A stretch of 64,000 nucleotides of DNA, from positions 5,852-69,851 of the forward strand of contig DBXV01000023.1 of the NCBI GenBank assembly GCA_002309695.1, given 5' to 3'. How positions within the stretch are numbered: position 1 is the first letter of the stretch; each line of letters opens with the position of its first letter. This DNA comes from Myxococcales bacterium UBA1203 (lineage in GTDB: Bacteria > Myxococcota > Myxococcia > Myxococcales > UBA5297). The notes beneath the pieces are model-generated. The model saw only the letters and a list, made by a program, of their open reading frames with translations, searched no databases and was not told where the DNA came from. Shown here piece by piece: positions 32,933-41,789 of this stretch. The translations under genes and the position numbers were made by a program.

Positions 32933-35422
32933 CTAGCGAACTTCCAGCTTCATAATCCGAATGTCGCCCTTGCCGTTGGAGAACACCATCGTCGAGGTGG
33001 CGGCGTTGTAGCTGGGATGCAGAACGAGCTCGCTGCCCATGTTGACCTCGCAGAACTTCGGCGTCTCGGTCCGCAGGTCAGCCACATGGAGGACAGCCTT
33101 CGTCACGTCCTGTCCATCGTCTTCCGTCCTGCTGAACACCAGATAGCGGCCGTCTTCACTGGCGCTGGCGTGGCTGCCGTTGCCGAAGAAGAAGGTCGCG
33201 CCATCGGCAATCCTGTAGCCATACAGGCCGGAATACAGGCCGTTGTAGATGACCCAGGCGCCGTCGGCCGTCAGGAAAGGCTCGAAGAATTTGTCCTTGG
33301 CCGAAGCGGCGACGACTTTCTCCACATTGCCCTGGCGCAGAATGATGGCGTCCTGCTTCGTCTGATAGACGGCAATGTCTTTGTGGAGCTTGAAGGGCTT
33401 CTCTTCCGTGCCGCGGGCGATGGCGGTGAAGCGGAAGGGCGTCTCCCTGAAAGTCTGCCCCGGTGCGCGGTAGGAAATGGTCTGGCTGTCGCGGCTGAAG
33501 GCGGGCGCGTATCCCGCGTTGGCGTCCTCAGTGATGGTCTGGATTTCGCCGCCCTTGGTATCCAGCAGATAAAGGCCCTTCATGCCTCCTCTGGTGAACG
33601 CCACGCGCTTGCCATCGGGAGAGATGACGGGCGCCATGTAGTCCTTGCCGGAGGCAAACGTCTGGCTGCTGCCCGCCTGGACAAAGGAGTCTGTCTTCAG
33701 GGCCGCAGCGCGCTTCCCATCGGCGGACGCCATGGCGGAGGTTCCGAGAACCGCGGCGCCGACGAGAACGGGCAGAGCTTTCATCGCCCGCGAGCGGCGG
33801 CGGCGCAGAGCAAAGGCGAAACCCGCTCCGGCCAGAAGCGCCATCATGCCTGCATCCGACGCATCGCCTGCGGCACTGCATCCGAGGATGCCGGAAGATG
33901 AGCTGGTGCGGAGCCCGCCGTTGTCAGGCGACGTGCTGTCATTGCCGGACGTGCTGCCCGAAGTATTGCCATTGGAAGAACCAGGCATGTCGTCAATCTC
34001 CTCATTGCCGCTGTTCCACCACTCATTTCCATTTCCCGAGGGCGAACTGCCGTTGCCGCTTCCGGACTGCGTCCCCACATCGCCACCGCCAATTCGGGTC
34101 AGCTCCACATTGCAGGTCGCAGCACCGCCTGTCACGACAGCGGCGGGGCAGGCATAGGTCTTCGTCTCATACCCCGCAGCCTCCACCGTGACGGTATAGA
34201 CGCCGGGCTCAAGCTCGAAGGACCAGTCTGCGCCGCCGCGATACATGACAGTCGCTCCGCTGGCATTGAGCGTCACATGAGCGGGGGACACCAGATCATT
34301 GTAGTTGCCGTTCTGATAGACGATGCCGTGGAGCGTTCCCGTGGTGGCGGCTGCGGGCAGCTTCTCCATGCTGACAGAGCACCAGACATCCTGATTCGCC
34401 GTGACGGTGCAGGACCTGGACGTGCTCAGGTAGCCGTCAGCGCTGGCCCAGACCATCTGCTCCCCTGCCGCGACGCTGTTGAACTGCCACACGCCGTTGC
34501 CATTGGCCTTTGTCGTCTGGCCGCCGATGGTGATGGTGCCGTTGGCAATGCGCTTGGTCGAATCGATGCCCTCATAAAGCAGTCCCTTCACCGTGCCAAA
34601 ATTGGAAGGGACCACGGGGCCGGGATTCGTGCCGGCATCAGCGCCGCCGCTTCCACTATTGCCGCCGCTGCCCGCGTCATGATTCCCGGCGTCATAGGTC
34701 CCTGCATCCGTGCCGCCGCTGGAACCGCCCGAACCCGACCCCAGGCCCTGCGACAGGCCGAGGGATGTCTGGAGCGCGTAAAGGTGAGCCAGCGCCGCCG
34801 AATCGCGCTTGGAAGCGACGCTCAGATAACTGTTCACGTCCGGCTTGCAGTTATTGATGAACGCCAGCTCGCTCAGGGTGGCCGGCATATTTGTATTTTT
34901 AATGACGTAATAGCCCGCCTGCTTTCGTCCCCGGTTGTTGATGGGCCAGACCTTCTGCATTTCATTTTGAATGTTCAGGGCCTGGACACATCCCTTCGAC
35001 GTCAATGTATTTCCGGAATAGCAATATGTCTCAGTGCCGGTGGCCGTATTGGCTGTTCCTGACGAATTGTTGTGAATACTGACAAAACGGGTGCATCCCT
35101 TTGAGTTGGCATATTTCGTCCGATCCGCCAATGACGGGAATACATCTGTATCGCGCGTCATATAAACCGCGTCGAAGTCAGACCTGAGCAGGTAATCCTT
35201 TAATGTCAGGCCAATATCCAGGGCCACATCCGCCTCTTCCAATGTGCCGCTGGGCGTGGCCAAAGAATCAATGACACAGCCAAATGATGTCTGCGCAACA
35301 GCCCCCGGATCCGTGCCGCCATGTCCAGGGTCAATACATACAGAATAACCGTTGGACGCGTAGGCTGACACGGGGGCCAGCGACAGACAGCAAGCCAGAA
35401 GGAAACGATTTCTCATCAACAT
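32933..35422 (-). CDS. N-acetylmuramoyl-L-alanine amidase with internal sorting cassette and C-terminal propeller
   Basis: 829 residues from ATG 35422 (GGAGG 7 bases upstream). Order: signal peptide (1-23); Amidase_3 zinc amidase (about 26-230) with VCIDPGHGGTDPG (His34), EEADV (Glu63), RFVSIHNN (His117) and LSELAF (catalytic Glu185), which cuts peptide stems from glycan; Gly/Asp-rich linker; two Cys-paired Cna-like repeats; Ser/Gly-rich linker; ILGCS (Cys515), hydrophobic span and RRRRSR (540-545); a second hydrophobic signal-like segment (MKALPVLVGAAVLGTSAMASA, 547-567); then a PD40/WD40-like propeller (about 575-829; VISPDGKRVAFTR, FSRDSQTISYR, ASEDGRYLVFSR). The sorting cassette is thus internal. 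An internal start at Met547 has no ribosome site. Own terminator. Confidence 0.9.
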   Translation of the reverse strand: MLMRNRFLLACCLSLAPVSAYASNGYSVCIDPGHGGTDPGAVAQTSFGCVIDSLATPSGTLEEADVALDIGLTLKDYLLRSDFDAVYMTRDTDVFPSLADRTKYANSKGCTRFVSIHNNSSGTANTATGTETYCYSGNTLTSKGCVQALNIQNEMQKVWPINNRGRKQAGYYVIKNTNMPATLSELAFINNCKPDVNSYLSVASKRDSAALAHLYALQTSLGLSQGLGSGSGGSSGGTDAGTYDAGNHDAGSGGNSGSGGADAGTNPGPVVPSNFGTVKGLLYEGIDSTKRIANGTITIGGQTTKANGNGVWQFNSVAAGEQMVWASADGYLSTSRSCTVTANQDVWCSVSMEKLPAAATTGTLHGIVYQNGNYNDLVSPAHVTLNASGATVMYRGGADWSFELEPGVYTVTVEAAGYETKTYACPAAVVTGGAATCNVELTRIGGGDVGTQSGSGNGSSPSGNGNEWWNSGNEEIDDMPGSSNGNTSGSTSGNDSTSPDNGGLRTSSSSGILGCSAAGDASDAGMMALLAGAGFAFALRRRRSRAMKALPVLVGAAVLGTSAMASADGKRAAALKTDSFVQAGSSQTFASGKDYMAPVISPDGKRVAFTRGGMKGLYLLDTKGGEIQTITEDANAGYAPAFSRDSQTISYRAPGQTFRETPFRFTAIARGTEEKPFKLHKDIAVYQTKQDAIILRQGNVEKVVAASAKDKFFEPFLTADGAWVIYNGLYSGLYGYRIADGATFFFGNGSHASASEDGRYLVFSRTEDDGQDVTKAVLHVADLRTETPKFCEVNMGSELVLHPSYNAATSTMVFSNGKGDIRIMKLEVR

Positions 35423-35852
35423 GGCAGCACCTCCGTGGGCAGATAAAAAGCTGGCGGACAAAACGGCATCCAAAACATCTCCCCCGCCGCGTTCATCCAA
35501 ACACGTCGAATCATCCTGTCGTAAAAAGAAAAAACAAGGACAAAATCATTTTTTTTCGAGCCTCAGGGGCAAAATCAAAATGATTTTTCTCTGTGATTCA
35601 GCTGAACGCATTTTTATTTCGCCGCTGACACATCCTCTTTCGGAAACTTCTAAAAAACCTTGAGATTTCAATAAATTAAACTAACTCACCCCAGCCGGCA
35701 GTGCGCGACATCTCTTACTTTTTCCTCATAATCATCACCTGGCTGATATTTTTTTCTGCATCAGTTCATCAATCCACGCACCATTGTTCAAACGAATCAA
35801 AAAGCACTTTATAATATATTCTTTAATTAAATCTAATCATTCAAAATCAATA
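35423..35852 (-). other. Long AT-rich upstream region of the first amidase gene
   Basis: About 430 bases with much lower G+C than the flanking genes and no convincing frame. It contains an 11-bp inverted repeat, AAAATCATTTT (35542-35552) / AAAATGATTTT (35577-35587). It probably carries the promoter and regulatory sites for the amidase gene. Confidence 0.5.
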
Positions 35853-35892
35853 AAAAAGCCCTTCCCACCGTCGCAGGTGAGAAGGGCTTTTT
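35853..35892 (-). terminator. Terminator of the second amidase gene
   Basis: AAAAAGCCCTTC (35853-35864) / GAAGGGCTTTTT (35881-35892) with an inner CACC/GGTG stem; T-rich on the minus strand. Confidence 0.9.
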
Positions 35893-35925
35893 ATTGACGC
35901 CAGAGAATAGCTGCGCCGGAGGCCC

Positions 35926-38823
35926 TTACTTCTCAAAATTCAGCGGCGCCATGCGGATGCGGCCATCATTGTCAGAGAAAGCCACCAGCGAACGAAGGAC
36001 CGAAATGGTGGGATGCAGGACAATTTCACCGTCCAACTCAACTGAACAGGTCCGCAGATTCGCATCCTTCAAGTCCGCAATCTGGAGAACGGCTTTCGTG
36101 ACCTCGCTGCCATCGTCCTCGGTCCTGGTGAAGGCCAGATAACGGCCATCCTCGCTCACGCTGGCGTGGCTGCCGGGGCCGAAAAACACCGTAGTGCCGT
36201 CCGAGATTCGGTAGCCATACACGCCGGTGTGCAGGCCGTTGTAGATGACCCAGCGGCTGTCCGGAGTCAGGAAAGGCCGATAAAAACGGTCCAGCGCGGA
36301 AGCCGAAATGACGGTCTCTTCCGTGCCCTGCCGCAGAACGATGGTGTCGTCGTCCGTGGCCCAGGTCCAAACCTGATGCGTCAGATGAAATGGCCTGGCC
36401 GCCTTTCCGGATCTGTCAATCAGCTGCTGGGGCATGGCGTGGAATTTCTGACCGGGAACCCGATAGGCGATGCGCTTGCCGTCGCGGCTGAAGCGCGGAG
36501 CGAATCCGGCGCCGTCCTCCTCGGTCAGCGTGCGGATGCTCCCCGACGGCATGGCCCTCTTGCCGGCCGCCGGCGCCGACAGCTCGCGGAGATAGAGACC
36601 CTTCATCTTTTCCCGCGTGAACACCATGGATTCGCCGTCGGGAGCGAAGACAGGTGCCATCCAGCCGCCGTCAGCCACGGTCTCGGCTTTGCCCGCGCGG
36701 ACGAAGGGCTGCGCTCTGGCCGCGTCAACGATGCGGATGTCAGCGACTCGGTTCGTCCCCTCAAGAATCGCGGGCGCGTGCCCCGCCTTGTCGGAAACAG
36801 AAGCGCCTGCACGCGGCCCCTTCGCTTCCGCAGCAACCTTTGCATCGCGGCAGGACGCACCCTGGCACTCGTCAGATTCACCGCAGGCAGACAAGCCAAG
36901 CGCTGTCAAAGATGCCGCCATCACGGCCGTTCCCACACTGGAACGGCGGCGGATGAAGAACGCGCCCAGCGCCAGAAGCGTCAGGCCAAAGCCCGCCGCC
37001 GCATCGCCGCTTCCTGTGCTGCTGCATCCGCTGTTGGAAATCGTCACCATCTGTCCTGGGCCGGAAGGATTGGATGAATTGTCGCCTGGCATGCTCTCTC
37101 CCGGTTCCGAGGGGTCGAGGACCTCGGAAGGTTCAGTTGGGTCCGGAGTCGCCGGAGAAGAAGCGTCCTCGCCCTGTTCCGTCCCGCTGCCGGCATCCGT
37201 CTCGACAACCGGAACATCGGGCGGCACCACGGGGTCATCCCCGCCGCCCGACTGCCGCGTCAGCTCGACATTGCACTGAGCGCTGCCGCCCGCCGTCACC
37301 GCCTGGGGACAGGCAAACGTCCTCGTCTCGTAGCCCGCGGCAGAAACCGTCACCGTGTATGAACCCGGCGTCAGGTCAGTGAAAATCCATTCAGAAGCGC
37401 CGCTGTAGCTCGCTGAACCGCCGTTATTGAGCGTCACTGTGGCGGGATAGACGAGGTCGCTGGTGCTGCCGTTCTGATAGACGATGCCCTTGAGCGTTCC
37501 CGTGGAAATGACCGTGCTGACGGGCTGGAGTCCGAAGGAACACCACTGCTGCGAGCCCGCCACTCCGCTGCAGGTCCGCTCCGCGGTTTCATAGCCGCCC
37601 AGCGACGCCCGAATTGTGTAGGACTTACCGTCCACGACGGTGAACTCGAACTTGCCGCTGTCGCTGAGAGCGTAGCCGATGCCCGTGTTCACGTTTTCCA
37701 CCGAGGCGTTGGGCAGACGGACGGAAGCGTCGGAGGTGTTCCCCACCTGGGCGGCCTTCACCGCGTCATACACAACGCCGATGATGGTGCCGCTGCCGCT
37801 GTTGGAAGAGTTGCTCTTCTTCAGGCCAAAGGAGCACCAGGCCGTGCCGCCCGCCGTGATGGAGCAGCTCTTGGTGGCCGTGTCGTAACCGGAAGCGCTG
37901 CCCGTCAGCGTGACGCTGCCCGCCGACAGCCCCTCGAAGGCCCAGTTGCCGCTGCCGTCGGTCGTGACGCTCTTGCCGTTCACCGTGACAGTGCCGCCGG
38001 CGATGCGCGTGGACATGTCGTTGGTGCCGACACCCACGTCCTGAAAGAGAACGCCCCGCGCCGTGCCCGTCGTAACAGTGGTGCCGCCGCCTCCGCCGGA
38101 ATTGCCGCCTCCGTCATCCACCGTGCCGCCGTTGCCCTGAGTCAGCCCCAGAGAAGTTTGCAGCGCGTAGAGGTGCGCTCGGGCCGCGTCCGTCCGCTTG
38201 GAAGCCACGCTCAGATAGCTGTTCACGTCCGGCCTGCAGTTGTTGATGAACCCCAGCTCCGTCAGCGTGGCCGGCATGTTGGTCTCGCGCACCACGTGGA
38301 AGTTGGCCTGTTTGCGGCCCCGGTTGGTGATGGGCCACACCTTGAGGACTTCGGACTGAATGTTCTGCGCCTGGACGCAGCCCTTGGACGACGTGGAATC
38401 GCCCGAATAGCAGTAGGTTTCCACGCCCGTGGCCGTGTTGGGCGTTCCCGACGAGTTGTCGTGAATGCTCACAAAGCGGGTGCAGCCCTTGGAATTGGCG
38501 TAGCTGCTCCGCTCGCTGAGGGAGACGGTCGCGTCCGTGTCGCGGGTCATATAGACGGCCTTGAACCCGGCATTCTGCAGATAGGTCCGCAGCTTCTTGC
38601 CGATGTCCAGGACGACGTCTGCCTCCTCCAGATTGCTGTTCACCATCAGCGAATCGATGGTGCAGCCGAATTTGGCGTAGCACATGGCCCCGGGGTCGTT
38701 GCCGCCGTGGCCGGGATCGACGCAGACGGTGTAGTCGCCCGCGCTGGCCGCCTGAGCGCCGGCCGCAGGCATAAGTCCCAGAAGCGCTGCCAATACGAAT
38801 TTGCCGATGCTGTCTGTTTTCAT
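35926..38823 (-). CDS. N-acetylmuramoyl-L-alanine amidase with internal sorting cassette, second lipobox and propeller
   Basis: 965-residue paralogue of 32933-35422. ATG 38823 has GGAGG 8 bases upstream. Order: signal peptide (1-28); zinc amidase with DPGHGG (His39), EEADV (Glu67), SIHDN (His121) and LTELGF; three Cna/carboxypeptidase-regulatory-like repeats with Cys pairs; Pro/Ser/Glu-rich linker; NSGCS (Cys600), hydrophobic span, RRR (625-627); immediately a second export-like segment ending in a lipobox LGLSAC (Cys647); Cys-bearing spacer; and a TolB/WD40-like propeller (about 730-965; FAPDGESMVFTR, FSRDGKRIAYR, SEDGRYLAFTR). The spacing Cys to Arg (25) equals that of the paralogue. Cleavage could release a sorted amidase and a separate propeller lipoprotein. 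Confidence 0.9.
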   Translation of the reverse strand: MKTDSIGKFVLAALLGLMPAAGAQAASAGDYTVCVDPGHGGNDPGAMCYAKFGCTIDSLMVNSNLEEADVVLDIGKKLRTYLQNAGFKAVYMTRDTDATVSLSERSSYANSKGCTRFVSIHDNSSGTPNTATGVETYCYSGDSTSSKGCVQAQNIQSEVLKVWPITNRGRKQANFHVVRETNMPATLTELGFINNCRPDVNSYLSVASKRTDAARAHLYALQTSLGLTQGNGGTVDDGGGNSGGGGGTTVTTGTARGVLFQDVGVGTNDMSTRIAGGTVTVNGKSVTTDGSGNWAFEGLSAGSVTLTGSASGYDTATKSCSITAGGTAWCSFGLKKSNSSNSGSGTIIGVVYDAVKAAQVGNTSDASVRLPNASVENVNTGIGYALSDSGKFEFTVVDGKSYTIRASLGGYETAERTCSGVAGSQQWCSFGLQPVSTVISTGTLKGIVYQNGSTSDLVYPATVTLNNGGSASYSGASEWIFTDLTPGSYTVTVSAAGYETRTFACPQAVTAGGSAQCNVELTRQSGGGDDPVVPPDVPVVETDAGSGTEQGEDASSPATPDPTEPSEVLDPSEPGESMPGDNSSNPSGPGQMVTISNSGCSSTGSGDAAAGFGLTLLALGAFFIRRRSSVGTAVMAASLTALGLSACGESDECQGASCRDAKVAAEAKGPRAGASVSDKAGHAPAILEGTNRVADIRIVDAARAQPFVRAGKAETVADGGWMAPVFAPDGESMVFTREKMKGLYLRELSAPAAGKRAMPSGSIRTLTEEDGAGFAPRFSRDGKRIAYRVPGQKFHAMPQQLIDRSGKAARPFHLTHQVWTWATDDDTIVLRQGTEETVISASALDRFYRPFLTPDSRWVIYNGLHTGVYGYRISDGTTVFFGPGSHASVSEDGRYLAFTRTEDDGSEVTKAVLQIADLKDANLRTCSVELDGEIVLHPTISVLRSLVAFSDNDGRIRMAPLNFEK

Positions 38824-38975
38824 GTGACTGACCTCCGTCCCTTTCGAGATTCACGCACCAACGCCGGAATTCCCCCAAGGCCCCTCTGAAAAAACGGTGA
38901 ATTTTAACGGCGGATTTTGCGGATGGCGACGCCTTTCCCGCCAAAAATTCGCGTTTCAGAAAACGCCGGCACAGC

Positions 38976-39617
38976 TCACTTCGCCTTCTCCTGAGCGCTG
39001 TCGGCGTCCCGTTCTTGAGAGACCGTCGGGGGCCGCGGCGCCGCAGGGCGGGTAATCCAGAAAACCAGCAGAGCAGACAGAACAATCAGCGAGCACATCC
39101 ACGGCGCCGGGAAGCTCACGTTCACGACAATCGGGATGCAGGCCAGGACGTAGGCGCCCAGCGACATGGAGACGATGCCGAGGATTTGCGGGGCGTGGCG
39201 GGGCGTTTTCAGGCCGGACCAGCCAAACCAGACGGCAACACCGGCGCCGCCCACAGCCCCCGTCGCGCAGAGCCTGGATGTGACCTGCTCCAGATAGAGC
39301 CCCTTCTCCAGCATGCCGGAAAACATCAGCGTGACGCTCTCGGTCTCCACGAAGATGAGCGCCGTCATGCCGATGAAGGTGCCGATGAAGGGCAGAATTT
39401 CGCGAATGGCCGGGCCCACAAAAAAGCCGATGAACAGCGCGAGAAGCGCGGCCGCAAAAGCCACTCCAAAGACTGGCGCCCCATAGAGAGCGGCAAACCA
39501 CCAGGGCGCCGGCATCCAGGCCGAACCCGCCAGAAAAGCGAAAAACAACACGCCAAGGACAACCGCCGCGATTCGCATGAGCCGCACACCGCCTGTCGTC
39601 AGAAAGCTGCCCGCCAC
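38976..39617 (-). CDS. Hypothetical multi-span membrane protein
   Basis: 213 residues from a GTG at 39617; ATG at 39578 (MRIAAVVLGVLFFAFLAG) is an equally plausible start and looks like a natural N terminus. There are about five or six hydrophobic segments (for example WFAALYGAPVFGVAFAAALLALFIGFFVGPA, IGTFIGMTALIFV, ILGIVSMSLGAYVLACIPIVV, MCSLIVLSALLVFWI) and a charged C-terminal tail. No family recognised. It lies 45 bases downstream of the CPBP protease gene on the same strand and upstream of an amidase gene, so it may belong to their functional group. Confidence 0.65.
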   Translation of the reverse strand: MAGSFLTTGGVRLMRIAAVVLGVLFFAFLAGSAWMPAPWWFAALYGAPVFGVAFAAALLALFIGFFVGPAIREILPFIGTFIGMTALIFVETESVTLMFSGMLEKGLYLEQVTSRLCATGAVGGAGVAVWFGWSGLKTPRHAPQILGIVSMSLGAYVLACIPIVVNVSFPAPWMCSLIVLSALLVFWITRPAAPRPPTVSQERDADSAQEKAK

Positions 39618-39662
39618 CGACGCAGGACAGCCGGAATTGAAGAAAAATCGGAACTCTCGTCC

Positions 39663-40553
39663 CTAAGCCGCCGCGCGAACGCCCAGAAAACTGGCCTCCA
39701 GGACGAAGAGCGTCAGGTTGGAAAGCGCGTGAAAAACGATGCCGGGAAGGATGCTGCCGCTTCGCTCGCGCAGCCATCCGAAGATGAGCGCCGGAAAAAA
39801 TACGGCGAGCCGCCAGACCTGAAAAACAGCCAGATGGCCCAGCGCGAACAGGAGCGCCGTCAGCCAGAAAGCCGGTCCCAGCACGGAACCGCCGATGCGC
39901 CTTCCGCCGGGCCACACATCGCGCAGACGGCGCTGCAGATAGCCCCGGTAAAAAAACTCCTCCGGCAGCGCCACCATCAGGAACTGGTCGAGAATGTGTT
40001 CCCAGAAGCGCGGCGGGAAGCGCAGCTCCGGCGCGGGCGAAAGGCCTTTTCGATACGGCACGAGCCAATCGAGAAGCGGCCAGTCCAGAGTCTGCATCGC
40101 CTGAAAAACCAGCCAGAAGCCCAATGCAAAGACCGGCAGCACGGCAAGAGAAACGGCGAGGCCCAGGCCGAGGTCGCGCGGCCAGCGGGAAAAATCAGCT
40201 CCGTAATCCCGGTAATCCTCGCCGCGCCGCCAGACCACCGCGCCGGGCAGATAGAGAAACGCCAGCGCCGCAGCGATTTTGGCGTAGCCCGCAAGAGGCC
40301 CCGCGGCGCGCACGAGGATGATGACGGCAAAGGCGGCGGCCCAGAGAAGCAGCGCCTCGCGAAGCGCCTCGCGCCCGCCGGGACGGGAAGCCGATTGGGG
40401 CTTCACATCGAGAGAAGCGGCGCCGTCTTCAGGGGCGGGAGGCACAACATCCGCAGGCTGTTTTCCCGAATCCGCTCCTGAGGCACTCCCCAAAGTCTCA
40501 CGCAACGACTCACTCGATGACGCGGCCGCCGTCTCTGTGCGCTGTTCATCCAT
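39663..40553 (-). CDS. CPBP-family intramembrane glutamic protease, candidate sorting enzyme
   Basis: 296-residue integral membrane protein: a 60-residue hydrophilic N-terminal part, then about seven or eight hydrophobic segments. It carries the complete CPBP/ABI catalytic set: ALPEEFFYRGYLQRR (Glu198, Glu199, Arg203), FALGH (His240) and FHALSN (His275). The superfamily includes CAAX prenyl protease 2 and the myxosortases that process MYXO-CTERM proteins. Three MYXO-CTERM-like proteins are encoded within 8 kb downstream on the same strand, so a sorting role is an attractive inference, but many CPBP proteases have other functions and the specific myxosortase subfamily cannot be confirmed by eye. 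Confidence 0.88.
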   Translation of the reverse strand: MDEQRTETAAASSSESLRETLGSASGADSGKQPADVVPPAPEDGAASLDVKPQSASRPGGREALREALLLWAAAFAVIILVRAAGPLAGYAKIAAALAFLYLPGAVVWRRGEDYRDYGADFSRWPRDLGLGLAVSLAVLPVFALGFWLVFQAMQTLDWPLLDWLVPYRKGLSPAPELRFPPRFWEHILDQFLMVALPEEFFYRGYLQRRLRDVWPGGRRIGGSVLGPAFWLTALLFALGHLAVFQVWRLAVFFPALIFGWLRERSGSILPGIVFHALSNLTLFVLEASFLGVRAAA

Positions 40554-40644
40554 TGGTCAAATTGCCCGCGCCGCTGGCTGCCTCGGACGTCGGCATCACG
40601 TGCCTCACGCCTGACTCAGAACCCTTCGCCGCTCAGTTCAGCGC

Positions 40645-41568
40645 CTAGGGCTCTGCCAGGTGAGCAGCAAAAATGGGGGCCACAGATTCGATGCGCAGAA
40701 AACCGCCGGACTCCTGAGCCAGACGGTGCGCGCGCGGATGGCTGTCCGTGCACACCACCCCCTCCAAAAGCCCGCTCTCCTTCAGCCGCGTCAGAGCGCC
40801 TTCCGGGAAAAGACCGTGAGTCGCCAGCGCCCAGATTTTCTCAGCACCGGCAGCTTTGTAGGCCCTGGCCGCCCCCAGAAGAGACCCGCCGCTGCGAATC
40901 ATATCGTCGTAAATGACCACATGCCGGCCGCGGACCGGCGCGTTGACAGCCGTCACTTCCGTCGAGCCGTCGTCATGGCGCCGCTTGTAAACGAAGGCAG
41001 CGGGGACATGGATGGCGTTCGCCAGCCGTTCGACCCACTTGGCCCGGCCCGCATCTGTGGCCGCCAGCACCAGCCTGTCGCCGCCCAGCTCCTGCGCCAG
41101 CCGGCCGATAATCGGCGCAGCGGACAAATGCACCGGCGTCAGATTTCCCTCGAAATAAAAGGTGATGCCCTCGGCATGCAGATCGAGCAGCACCACCTGA
41201 CATCCGCCGTCGGGAACAGGAAGGGAGGAAAACAGCCGGGCGCGGGTCTTGGCCTTGACCACTTCTCCCTCCTTGGAAACCCGCTCCATGGTGCCGTAGC
41301 CGAAGAAAGGAATCACCAGCGTCAGGCGCCGCACCCCCTGCTGCACAAGGCCCGAAGCGAGGTCATACAGCTCAAGCGTCTCGCGGTCGTCCACAGTCCC
41401 GCCCACGATAATCGCCGATCGGGAAAACACAGCGCCCAGAATGCGCAGATAGCGCTCGCCGTCAGGAAAGGCGCGGCGCTCCACCGCACCGATGTCAGCG
41501 CCAAGCTCCGACGCAATGGCCCGCATCAGGGCTTCATAAGATTCAGTGGCAAAACAAACAGGTTTCAC
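40645..41568 (-). CDS. Ribose-phosphate pyrophosphokinase-like protein
   Basis: 307-residue member of the Prs family, which makes PRPP from ribose 5-phosphate and ATP. Visible are FPDGERYLRI, VIPFFGYGTMERVSKEGEVVKAK, DLHAEGITFYF, and the PRPP loop VVIYDDMIRSGGSL. The start is GTG at 41568 with GTGAGG 7 bases before. The sequence is clearly more divergent than housekeeping Prs (for example GYGTMER in place of the usual YARQDR stretch), so it may be a paralogue with another substrate, or the sole enzyme of this lineage. Upstream is a promoter-like TTGACA, 17 bp, GATAGG (41702-41674). Confidence 0.85.
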   Translation of the reverse strand: MKPVCFATESYEALMRAIASELGADIGAVERRAFPDGERYLRILGAVFSRSAIIVGGTVDDRETLELYDLASGLVQQGVRRLTLVIPFFGYGTMERVSKEGEVVKAKTRARLFSSLPVPDGGCQVVLLDLHAEGITFYFEGNLTPVHLSAAPIIGRLAQELGGDRLVLAATDAGRAKWVERLANAIHVPAAFVYKRRHDDGSTEVTAVNAPVRGRHVVIYDDMIRSGGSLLGAARAYKAAGAEKIWALATHGLFPEGALTRLKESGLLEGVVCTDSHPRAHRLAQESGGFLRIESVAPIFAAHLAEP

Positions 41569-41673
41569 GTCGATGCCTCACTTGTGAACTTGGCCCCAGA
41601 GATTCGTCTTTCGTGGAAGCGCAAAATTTTCTGCCTCAAAAACGCGTAGCCGCACCGTCGGCGCGGGCCGGGC

Positions 41674-41702
41674 CCTATCCACGCAGCCATTCGCACTGTC
41701 AA
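41674..41702 (-). promoter_or_regulatory. Putative promoter of the Prs-like gene
   Basis: Minus strand TTGACA (41702-41697), 17-bp spacer, GATAGG (41679-41674), about 105 bases upstream of the GTG start. Confidence 0.45.
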
Positions 41703-41789
41703 TGAAGCCAATGAAGCAGGAGAAAACGCGCCGCCGCATGCCGCGCGTTCATCGCGCCGAACGGAATCAGCCAAAAAAAATTCCACGAT

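Noticed and set aside
32933..33782. Separate propeller gene starting at the internal Met547 codon of the first amidase
   Set aside because: No ribosome site precedes that ATG and the frame is continuous with the amidase; the paralogue has no equivalent start. Kept as one gene.
38956..40068. 370-codon minus-strand frame overlapping the CPBP and membrane-protein genes
   Set aside because: Arg/Gly-rich with no domain; the overlapping frames encode hydrophobic proteins with clear catalytic or membrane features.
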